Shown here: positions 55,426 through 64,000 of the stretch, in pieces
Position numbering within the stretch: position 1 is the stretch's first letter
Layout: each line of letters starts with the position of its first letter
Origin: CAYMYN01 sp964394665
Lineage (GTDB): Bacteria > Planctomycetota > UBA1135 > GCA-002686595
NCBI GenBank assembly: GCA_964394665.1
Contig: CAYMYN010000011.1
Coordinates: 50,301-114,300 of the forward strand
Reading direction: 5' to 3'
Length of the DNA stretch: 64,000 nucleotides
The notes under the pieces: model-generated
Told to the model about the DNA's origin: nothing
Databases searched by the model: none
What the model saw: only the letters and a program-made list of their open reading frames with translations
Position numbers and translations under genes: made by a program

Positions 55426-56643
55426 ATGCGAACCCGCGGGACGAACACGGCGCAAGGGGCGCGGCCTGGGGATGGGGGAGGAGCGCTGCGTCCTGCCGGC
55501 GGGCTGCGGCGCTGGCTCTCGCGCCTGGGCCTCGCCCTGGGTTCGACGGCCGCGGCGCTGGCGCTGACCGAGCTCTCCCTGCGCGCGTTCCTGGGCCCGC
55601 CCGAGTGGGTCGAGATCACGCCGGTTCCGCACGCCGCGGACGCGGCGCCCGTCGAATTGAGCAGCGAGGCCCGCGCCGCGCTCGACCTGCACCTGCGCAC
55701 GCCCCAGGGCGTGCGCCTGCGGCCCAACACGGTCGCGATCACGCGGAACAGCCGCCTCAGCGGTCTCGACGTCGAGCTGCGCGTCAACTCGCTGGGACTG
55801 CGCCATCCCGAGCTGGGCCCGAAGCTCGGCGACCGCCCGCGCGTGCTCTGCCTGGGCGACTCGATCACCTTCGCCGGCTACCTGCCCGACGAACGGACCT
55901 GGGTCCGAGGGCTCGAGCGGCGGATCGCGGCCGCCGGTCAGCCCGTCGAGGCGATCAACGCCGGCATCGGGGCCGTGGGCCTGGGAGCGGAGCTGGCCCT
56001 GCTCGCGGAGGTGGGCCCGGCGGTGCGGCCCGACCTGGTCCTGCTCGCCTTCTACCTCAACGACGTGCAGAACTCCCCCGGCGTGCGCGTGCTCCGGCCA
56101 CCGCCCGCGCTCCGGTGGAGCCGCCTGGCTCGGATCTGCGCCCAAGCCTGGCCCGCTCTGGCGCCCGAGGGCCACGGCCCCATCCCCTCCGAGCATCGGA
56201 GGCGCTGGATGGAGGAGGTCGCCCTCGCCTTCCCGCCCGGACCCGGCGATCCGCTGCACGATCGGTCCGCCTTCCACGCTCGCATCCAGGAGGCCGGCCG
56301 CGACTGGGGTAGCGCCTGGAGCGAACACGCTTGGCAGCGGCTGGAGCCCTTGCTCGCCGAGACCGACCGCCTGGCGCGGCGACTCGGTGCGCGCCTCGCG
56401 ATCGTTTGTTTCCCCGTCCGCCTGCAGGTCGAGGCGGAGGTCTGGAACGACCATCCCCAGCGCAGACTCGAGGGCGTCGCGCAGCGGCTCGGCGTGCCCT
56501 ACCTCGACCTCCTGCCCGCCCTGCGCGCAGCCCACCGGGGCTCCTCCGAGCCGCTCTTCTTCGACCACTGCCACCCCACCGAGCACGGCAGCGACGTCGT
56601 TGCGCAGGCCCTGGCGCCCTTCGTCCTGCGCTCGCTGCGCTGA
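55426..56643 (+). CDS. Membrane-anchored SGNH/GDSL hydrolase
   Basis: 405 residues. A hydrophobic segment at about 31-53 (LSRLGLALGSTAAALALTEL) is an anchor or signal. The catalytic Ser lies in CLGDSITFAGY (S146), NDV in block III, and the D380-x-x-H383 pair in FDHCHPTEHG. Esterase/lipase or polysaccharide deacetylase-type activity outside the cell is likely; substrate unknown. ATG at 55426 preferred over an earlier Arg-rich start. Convergent with the next gene. Confidence 0.85.
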   Translation: MRTRGTNTAQGARPGDGGGALRPAGGLRRWLSRLGLALGSTAAALALTELSLRAFLGPPEWVEITPVPHAADAAPVELSSEARAALDLHLRTPQGVRLRPNTVAITRNSRLSGLDVELRVNSLGLRHPELGPKLGDRPRVLCLGDSITFAGYLPDERTWVRGLERRIAAAGQPVEAINAGIGAVGLGAELALLAEVGPAVRPDLVLLAFYLNDVQNSPGVRVLRPPPALRWSRLARICAQAWPALAPEGHGPIPSEHRRRWMEEVALAFPPGPGDPLHDRSAFHARIQEAGRDWGSAWSEHAWQRLEPLLAETDRLARRLGARLAIVCFPVRLQVEAEVWNDHPQRRLEGVAQRLGVPYLDLLPALRAAHRGSSEPLFFDHCHPTEHGSDVVAQALAPFVLRSLR

Positions 56644-56665
56644 TCGCCGTGCCCGCGCCCGGCGC

Positions 56666-59065
56666 TCAGCGCGCCCAAGACACGCGCAGGCCGTTCGTGA
56701 GGTTGAAGGGGTGGCTGGTGCAGAAGCTCGCCGTGTCGCGGTACCAGAGCTGGTAGGTGTAGGCGCCCCCGTCGATGCCGATCTGGCCGCGCACGTGGAG
56801 CGGCGGGTCGCCGGCCTCGGGGAAACTCACGGTTCCGCCCGCCGCCACCTTCACCGCCAGGCGCACCACGGACCCGTTCACGCAGCGGATCCCATCGCCG
56901 AAGACGGTGCCGCCGCTCGCGCCGGTGCCCTGGAAGAAGAGGCAGCTCGCTAGGTTCGGCAGCTCGAAGGCCTGGAGCACGGCCGTGTCGGCGATCGTCG
57001 ACGGCGCGCCGCTGAGGGTGAGCAGCGCACCGCCCCCGCTGGCGGAGTTCGCGCAGCCGCGCCCCGGCGCACCCTGGTTGCCGCACGGGCAACCGACGCC
57101 GTTCCCGTCCCCGGTGCAGATCGTGGTCGCGGTGCCGCCGGAGAAGACGTCGAAGAGCTGGCCGATCACGTCGCGGTTGGTCTCGTTGTGCGTGATGTCG
57201 TAGGTCACGGCGAAGCGATTCGTGAAGCTGGTGGGCGCGTGTTGGGCGGCGATCCGCGAGCGCAGTTGGGGCAGCCCCCACAGGCCCATCTGCACGTGCG
57301 GCTGCGACACGCCGAGCACGTTCCCCGAGGCGAACAGGTCGGACACGAAGAGCTCGTCGTGACCGAAGACGGGATTGAACTCGGAGTACCCGACGAGGAA
57401 ATGGGCGCCGTTCGAGTCGATGCTGGGCTGGTGCTGCTTGCGGCTCCCGAAGCCCGAGTTCTCGAGCGTGCTGATGTTGACCGTCTGGACGACGTTCGGG
57501 CCTTGGAGGAGCGACACCATCACGTCCGCCTGGAGCCCGACGAAGTTGAGTCGCTGGAACGCGATCGCAGTGGGGTTCGCGGTCCCCAGGCCGCCCAGGC
57601 GCGTCGAGGAGCAGGGCAGGCTCTCGACCTGGCTGGAGGTCGAGACGGGGAACGCCGGGTGGGTCACGAACCCGTCCCACCGGACGTAGGCGGCCCAGAT
57701 GTCGCCGAAGCTGATGGGGTGGTCGCGCATCCAGGAGATCAGCCACTCGCTGGTCTGGTTCGAGTTCGACACGCTCGGGTCCGTGTCGATCACCCCGGAG
57801 GACCCCAGGTAGGTCGGCGCGCCGCCCACCAGCGCGCCGTTCGAGTCGACCTGCCGCACCGCGATCCGCTTGTCGCTGGCGGAGAACTCGGTCTGGTAGA
57901 CGACGCAGTAGTACGAGGGCTGCGTCTCGTACGGATCTCCGCCGACGTCCGGCCGCAGCTTGTCCGCGCTCCCCGGCTCGCTGATCGTGAACTTGGCGCC
58001 GAACGAGAGGATCGTCCCGGCGGGCTCGATGGTCCGGCCCCGAACGGACTTGGCGCCGCCCTCGGTCACCTCGGCGACGGCCAGGAACTGCTTGGCCGCG
58101 GCCAGGTTGGCGACCCGCGGCCGCTGCCACATCTGGGTCGAGAGATCGATCGCGCCCTCGTAGATCGTCGTCCCGCTCGCCGTGAACACCCGCGCGAGGA
58201 GGTCGGTGTCGCTCGCCGAGAAGGTGCGCTCGTAGACCACGAGCCACACTTGGTGGAAAGGCTCCCAGGCGACGTCAGGGGAGTAGTCGTCCTGGTTGCT
58301 GAGCCCCGGGATTTGGAGGTTGTCGATCAGCGGATCGACGACGAGCGGCAAGGCGGCGGAGGCGACGAACTCGGCCGGCACGCGAATCTCGATCACCCCG
58401 TCGAGCAGCAGCGTCGGCGCGTCCTGCCGTCGGCCGTTGGCGTCGATCGCCGTGGCGCGCCCGTAGCTCACCTCGCCGAACGGACCGGCGAAGGTGATGC
58501 CGGCGGCGTGGGTGGAGCCCTCGAACTCGCTGCCGACGGGAATGCGCAGCACGAGCTCGCCGCGGCGCGGCAGCGTCGGGAAGACGAAGATCTGCTCGAG
58601 CGAGCGGGCCCCGAGCTCGTAGACCTCGACGAAGGAGCCGCGGTCGAGCTCGACGCGGTCGCCCTCGCGGACCGGCAGCGCGCGCGGCTCGAACGGCAGC
58701 GCGCGCCCGCCGATCTCGACCGTGTCGGGCGAGAGCTGGTGCTGGTAGTTCCGCGGCGCGCTCGGCCCGCAGTCGGGGTAGTAGGTCGCCCCGCCGGAGT
58801 CGAAGCCGATCTTGTAGGTCGCGCCGCGGGCCCATAGCGAGCCGTCGCCGGGCGCGTCGTAGTGGAGCTCTCGGAGCGTCGCTCCCTCCTCCAGCGCCAG
58901 CGCCACGGCGGGGGGCAGGTCGGGGGCCAGGCTCGGGGTGCTGGCTTCCGAGCGCGCTCGACCATCGGCGTCGTGGGCGGTGGCCTGCGCCGTCGCGGGT
59001 GCGGCGAGGAGCACGCCGAGGAGGGTGCGTACGAACGAACGTCGAGCGAGGAGGGAGAGCGTCAT
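56666..59065 (-). CDS. Large secreted protein with planctomycete Cys-rich C-terminal domain
   Basis: 799 residues; signal peptide at about 10-30 (SFVRTLLGVLLAAPATAQATA). Residues 30-250 are a beta-rich domain with an unusual CGPSAPRNYQ segment; 270-640 contain repeated blade-like units (DPSVSNSNQTSEWLISWM, QPSIDSNGAHFLVGYS), suggesting a propeller. Residues 649-799 are the shared Cys-rich domain: CTGDGNG, CPCGN, FGDGIRC, YQLWYRD, FNLTNG. It lies just downstream of the sigma-kinase pair on the same strand, 138 bp away. Confidence 0.8.
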   Translation of the reverse strand: MTLSLLARRSFVRTLLGVLLAAPATAQATAHDADGRARSEASTPSLAPDLPPAVALALEEGATLRELHYDAPGDGSLWARGATYKIGFDSGGATYYPDCGPSAPRNYQHQLSPDTVEIGGRALPFEPRALPVREGDRVELDRGSFVEVYELGARSLEQIFVFPTLPRRGELVLRIPVGSEFEGSTHAAGITFAGPFGEVSYGRATAIDANGRRQDAPTLLLDGVIEIRVPAEFVASAALPLVVDPLIDNLQIPGLSNQDDYSPDVAWEPFHQVWLVVYERTFSASDTDLLARVFTASGTTIYEGAIDLSTQMWQRPRVANLAAAKQFLAVAEVTEGGAKSVRGRTIEPAGTILSFGAKFTISEPGSADKLRPDVGGDPYETQPSYYCVVYQTEFSASDKRIAVRQVDSNGALVGGAPTYLGSSGVIDTDPSVSNSNQTSEWLISWMRDHPISFGDIWAAYVRWDGFVTHPAFPVSTSSQVESLPCSSTRLGGLGTANPTAIAFQRLNFVGLQADVMVSLLQGPNVVQTVNISTLENSGFGSRKQHQPSIDSNGAHFLVGYSEFNPVFGHDELFVSDLFASGNVLGVSQPHVQMGLWGLPQLRSRIAAQHAPTSFTNRFAVTYDITHNETNRDVIGQLFDVFSGGTATTICTGDGNGVGCPCGNQGAPGRGCANSASGGGALLTLSGAPSTIADTAVLQAFELPNLASCLFFQGTGASGGTVFGDGIRCVNGSVVRLAVKVAAGGTVSFPEAGDPPLHVRGQIGIDGGAYTYQLWYRDTASFCTSHPFNLTNGLRVSWAR

Positions 59066-59203
59066 GGCGGTCGACTCAGGGCTGGGGCCGTCGGGCTGGA
59101 GGCGCCCCGCCGTGGAATCGGACCGGTGGCGCGGGCTCCAAGCTCCGGTCTGCGCGCCCCGCCCCCCCGCGGACAGGAATTCCGCGCAAACTCCGCGCGA
59201 GGG

Positions 59204-61621
59204 TCAGCGCGCGCCGCTGCGGGCGCGCTGTGCGGCGTCGGCGAGCTGGCGCAACTCCCCGTCCTCGGGAGCGGCCGTGAGCCCCGCCTCGGCCGCCCCG
59301 AGCGCGGCCTCGAACTCGCCGGCTTCCAGGCGCCACCGGGCGAGGGTGCGCCATGCCGCGGGATCGCCCGGCGCGAAGCGCGTCACCTGCTCCACCTCGG
59401 CCAGCGCCTCCGCGACCCGCCCCTGACCGTGGAGCGCGCGCGCCAGGGCCGTGCGCAGCGCGCCTTGCTCGGGCGCGAAGGCGAGCGCACCCCGGAGCGC
59501 GCGTTCGGCCTCGGCGTGGTTCCCCTGGCTTTCCTCCAACAGCCCGAGGTTGGCCCAGGTCTCGAACATCGGTTGCAGCTCGAGCGCCCGGGCATAGGCC
59601 GCGCGCGCCTCGTCGAGACGGTCTTGCCGGAAGAGCACCACACCGAGCGAGTTGGCGGCGTGCACGTCGCGTGGGTCGCACTCGAGGGCGCGCCGCAGCG
59701 CCGCCTCGGCCCGCGGGAACTCCTCGAGCGCCAGGAACAGGTTGCCGAGGTTCTGGTAGGGCGCTCCCCACTGCGGCTCGAGCTCCGTCGTGCGCTCGAG
59801 CAACGCGATCGCCGCCTGTCGATCCACAGGGGCCAGGGCGCACCCCGCCGAGAAGGTGGAGCGCGCGTGGTTCGGCCATAGCGCGATGAGGGCCGCCGCG
59901 GCCGCGCGCATCGCGCGCTCGTCGCCCGCATCCCGCGCCGCGAAGGCCCACTGCACGTGGTACAGCACCCGCGCCGAGTTCGAGCGTTGCACCGCCCCCG
60001 CGAAGCGCTCGAGCGCGAGCGCGCGCAGGGCTTGCCGGGCGGAGCGTGGGCTCTGCTGGGTCTGGCGCTGGAGCCGCATTCCGTCGAGGAAGAGTTCGAT
60101 CGAGGAAGCCCCCGCGAGCCATTCGGCTCCCAGATCGGCGGCCGGTGCACCCCCCTGCGCGAGCGCGAGCATGGCCTCGATCGCCGGGGTCCTGGGCGCG
60201 TCCGCGAGCACCGCCGCGGCCTCCGCGTCGCGACCCTGCTTGAGGCGCACGAGCGCGCGTCCGGTGAGCGCTTCCACGCTCCCCGGCTCGACCCCCAGGG
60301 CGCGCTCGAAACTCGCGTCGGCCTCCGTGAGCCAGTGGATCGCGATCTCGGCATAACCGTGTTGGATCGCGTCCTCGTACTCCTTGGCACGGCTCAAGGA
60401 CGCCGCGGCGCGCACGTCGGCGCGGGAGCTCCACCAGGCGCCGCCCAGCACCGCGAGGAAGAGCATCGTGACGAGCAACGAAGCGGACAGCAGGGCTTGG
60501 CGCGGCTCGCGCCGCGCCCAACGCAGGACGCGTCCCGGAAGGGTCAAGGGGCGCGCCGCGATGGGGCGGCTCTCGGCGCAGGCCTCGAGGTCGGCGGCGA
60601 GCGCGGCCGCGCTGCGGTAGCGGCGGGCGCGATCGCGCTCCATCGCCGTCGCGACGACGACCGCGAGGTCGCGCGGAACGTGTGGATTCGCGGCACGCAG
60701 GCCCGGCGCATCCCCGGCGACGATGGCGCGGTACAGGGCGGCGCGCGTCGGGCCGTCGAAGGGTCTCCGCAGGGCGAGGCACTCGTAGAGGGTCACCCCC
60801 AGCGCATAGACGTCCGTCTGGGCGTCGTGGCGTCCGTGCTCGCCGCTGACGTTCTCCGGCGCGAGGTAGGCCGGCGTCCCGGGCGTCTCGCCGGTGCGGG
60901 TCAGGCTGTGCCCGTCGTGATCCTCCGCGATCGCCAGGCCGAAATCGACCAGCACCGGCTCGCCGTCCTCGCCGACGACCACGTTCGAGGGTTTGACGTC
61001 GCGGTGCAGCACGCCGACCTCGTGGGCGGCCTGCAGCGCGCGGGCGACGCGGGCGAGGCGCCTCGCGAGGTGGAGTTCGGGCCCCCGCTCGCCCTCCGCG
61101 CCGGGCAGGCGGACGCAGCGCGCGCCCGCTTCCCGCGCCTCGGCGATCCGGCGCGCCAGCGTGCGGCCCTCGACGTAGCGCATCGCGATCCAGGGGTGTT
61201 CCCCCTCGACCCCTGCGCCGTAGACCGTTGCGATGCCCGAGTGGTCGAGGCGCGCGGCCAAGGCCGCCTCGCGCTGGAACCGCGCCCGCGCCGACGCGTT
61301 CGCGATCAGCTCCTGCGTCAACACCTTGAGCGCGACGCGCCGTCCGAGCGGCTCCTCCGTCGCCTCGAGCACGACGCCCATCCCGCCGCGGCCGATCTCG
61401 CGCAGGATTCGGTAGGACCCGACCCGTTCGGGCAGGCCGGGATCGAGCGGTTCCCGCGTCGCGTCCTCGAGCGCGAGCAACGCATCCAGGGCCTGTCGCA
61501 GCTCGGCGCCGAACTGTGGATACCGGGCGACGAACTCCGCCGGTGCCGCGGGTTCGCCGCGCCGACGACACTCGAGGAACAGCTCGAGAGCTTCTTCCGT
61601 GGACTCGGGGCGCTCGTTCAT
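59204..61621 (-). CDS. Ser/Thr protein kinase with membrane helix and TPR domain
   Basis: 805 residues. ATG at 61621 has a good ribosome-binding site (GAGGAGAGG). Kinase: glycine loop GRGGMG (77-82), K99 (VALKVL), HRDVKPSN (D208), DFG (D226), GTPAYLAPE. A membrane helix at 375-397 follows, then TPRs (residues about 430-800; EAEAALRRALECDP, DEARAAYARALEL). N-terminal helix 1-60 is typical of planctomycete kinases. It follows its sigma factor with 44 bp between, the usual sigma-kinase pairing. Likely a transmembrane sensor. Confidence 0.93.
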   Translation of the reverse strand: MNERPESTEEALELFLECRRRGEPAAPAEFVARYPQFGAELRQALDALLALEDATREPLDPGLPERVGSYRILREIGRGGMGVVLEATEEPLGRRVALKVLTQELIANASARARFQREAALAARLDHSGIATVYGAGVEGEHPWIAMRYVEGRTLARRIAEAREAGARCVRLPGAEGERGPELHLARRLARVARALQAAHEVGVLHRDVKPSNVVVGEDGEPVLVDFGLAIAEDHDGHSLTRTGETPGTPAYLAPENVSGEHGRHDAQTDVYALGVTLYECLALRRPFDGPTRAALYRAIVAGDAPGLRAANPHVPRDLAVVVATAMERDRARRYRSAAALAADLEACAESRPIAARPLTLPGRVLRWARREPRQALLSASLLVTMLFLAVLGGAWWSSRADVRAAASLSRAKEYEDAIQHGYAEIAIHWLTEADASFERALGVEPGSVEALTGRALVRLKQGRDAEAAAVLADAPRTPAIEAMLALAQGGAPAADLGAEWLAGASSIELFLDGMRLQRQTQQSPRSARQALRALALERFAGAVQRSNSARVLYHVQWAFAARDAGDERAMRAAAAALIALWPNHARSTFSAGCALAPVDRQAAIALLERTTELEPQWGAPYQNLGNLFLALEEFPRAEAALRRALECDPRDVHAANSLGVVLFRQDRLDEARAAYARALELQPMFETWANLGLLEESQGNHAEAERALRGALAFAPEQGALRTALARALHGQGRVAEALAEVEQVTRFAPGDPAAWRTLARWRLEAGEFEAALGAAEAGLTAAPEDGELRQLADAAQRARSGAR

Positions 61622-61665
61622 CCTCTCCTCGGCATTCCCTCGACGGTGGTTCCCCGGTCGCTTCG

Positions 61666-62304
61666 TCAGTCCGGTCCGGGCGCGGACTCCGAGAGGAGCC
61701 CGAGCAGAGCCGGCCGCAGGCGCACGAGGGCGCGCAGGAAACGCTTGCTCGCCGCGGCCGGCGTGATCCCGAGCTCGATCGCGGCCTCCTCGTTCGTCAG
61801 CCCCTCGTAGTGGCGCAACACGACGATCTCGCGGTCCAGCGCCTCGAGCTCCTCGAGCGCCTGGAGCACGCGCGCGCGCAGCTCCCCGCGCCGCGCGGCC
61901 AGGCTGGGCGAGGTCGCGCTGGCGATGAAGGCGTCGGCGACGCTCGATGCGCTGCAGCTCGGAAGGCCCGCCGGCCCGTGCACCTCGCGGAACGCGTCGC
62001 GCATGTGGGCGCCCAGGTGCCGGCGATGGACCTGCGCGAGCGACTGTGCGGTGATCAGGCGCAGCCACAGGTGTATGGAGAGCGAGTCCTGCCGCTGCCA
62101 TTCGGGGAAGCGGCGCAGGGCCTCGAGCGCGGCTTCTTGCAGCACGTCGGCGGGGTCGATGCGCCCCCGCAGGCTGGGCTCGAGGCGCAGCTCGACCATG
62201 CGCAGCAGGCGCGGGCGGCTCGCGTCGAAGAGCTCCGCGAGCGCCTGCGGGTCTCCTGGCCCCGCGCGCCCGAGCCAACTCCGACCGGGGGGCGGGGTGT
62301 GCAT
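61666..62304 (-). CDS. ECF-family sigma factor paired with the kinase
   Basis: 212 residues from ATG 62304 (MHTPPPGRSWLGRAG). LLRMVELRLEPSLRGRIDPADVLQEAALEALRRF is the planctomycete-specific region 2 pattern, and IVVLRHYEGLTNEEAAIELGI with TPAAASKRF is region 4. I place it in the planctomycete subgroup often next to Ser/Thr kinases. A TAGAAT box lies 10 bases before the ATG. Confidence 0.9.
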   Translation of the reverse strand: MHTPPPGRSWLGRAGPGDPQALAELFDASRPRLLRMVELRLEPSLRGRIDPADVLQEAALEALRRFPEWQRQDSLSIHLWLRLITAQSLAQVHRRHLGAHMRDAFREVHGPAGLPSCSASSVADAFIASATSPSLAARRGELRARVLQALEELEALDREIVVLRHYEGLTNEEAAIELGITPAAASKRFLRALVRLRPALLGLLSESAPGPD

Positions 62305-62314
62305 GCGGAGCGTG

Positions 62315-62320
62315 ATTCTA
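62315..62320 (-). promoter_or_regulatory. Putative -10 box of the sigma-kinase unit
   Basis: TAGAAT on the minus strand (5 of 6 to TATAAT), 10 bases before the ATG, so the leader would be only a few bases. The neighbouring hairpin GGGCCG/CGGCCC (62326-62340) may end the upstream gene. Confidence 0.45.
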
Positions 62321-62428
62321 CCCCCGGGCCGCAACGGCCCCGCCGGCCCGCTCCCGCCCGGCCGGCCGGGGCCGCGGGGCACGTCGGGGGCCGGGGTGGG
62401 CAGGCCGGCGCTGCCTCGGGCCCGGCGT

Positions 62429-64000
<1,572 letters not shown>

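Overview
High-GC (about 70% or more) bacterial chromosome segment, most likely from a planctomycete-type bacterium. The reasons are: three secreted proteins with the same Cys-rich C-terminal domain (C-GDG-G--CPCGN near its start, FGDG-RC in the middle, FN-TNG near its end) that I associate with planctomycete genomes; a sigma factor next to a Ser/Thr kinase with TPRs; a WD40 protein like the tails of planctomycete kinases; FG-GAP and CHAT/TPR proteins; and four ECF-type sigma factors in 64 kb. No mobile element, CRISPR array, rRNA or replication origin was recognised. Only the two tRNAs are certain RNA genes.

Layout. 1-2113: tail of a WD40 protein and an ECF sigma factor. 2142-9573 (minus): a ten-gene Mrp-type cation/proton antiporter operon, mrpE-F-G-A(C-terminal part)-B-C-D followed by two more NuoL/M/N-like subunits and a 70-residue membrane protein, nearly all with 4-8 bp overlaps. 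9779-12343: mazG, tRNA-Asp, RNase D, tRNA-Ala. 12446-21028: a large exported HEAT/beta-helix protein, aconitase, and a translationally coupled pair of exported proteins that look like inactive metallopeptidases. 21062-25681: FadE-type acyl-CoA dehydrogenase and a secreted repeat protein. 26037-31627: phosphatase plus P-loop protein, a methyltransferase-phosphotransferase fusion with a membrane protein, a nitrilase-family amidase and a small exported protein. 31986-36734: FG-GAP protein, OxyR, secreted protein.

36821-41078 (minus) is a sigma/anti-sigma/CHAT-TPR operon. 41374-50968 is a ten-gene B12-dependent acyl-CoA operon: thiolase, 3-hydroxybutyryl-CoA dehydrogenase, two acyl-CoA dehydrogenases, MeaB, acyl-CoA mutase large and small subunits, a small helix-turn-helix protein, an MBL-fold hydrolase and a BtuF-like protein. 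Together they could pass short-chain acyl-CoAs, through a carbon-skeleton rearrangement, to the TCA cycle (aconitase is in the window). 50999-55214 (minus) is a second sigma/anti-sigma operon, with the anti-sigma fused to a HEAT-like domain and an exported protein downstream. 55426-62304 holds a membrane-anchored SGNH hydrolase, a large secreted protein and a sigma-kinase pair. 62429-63951 is a truncated exported protein with carboxypeptidase-regulatory-like repeats. The last 49 bases are pure C and are probably a sequencing artefact.

Starts were moved inward from the longest reading frame wherever a signal peptide, a 4-bp overlap or loss of the Arg/Pro-rich leader supported it. Long overlapping frames on the opposite strand are composition shadows and are left out.
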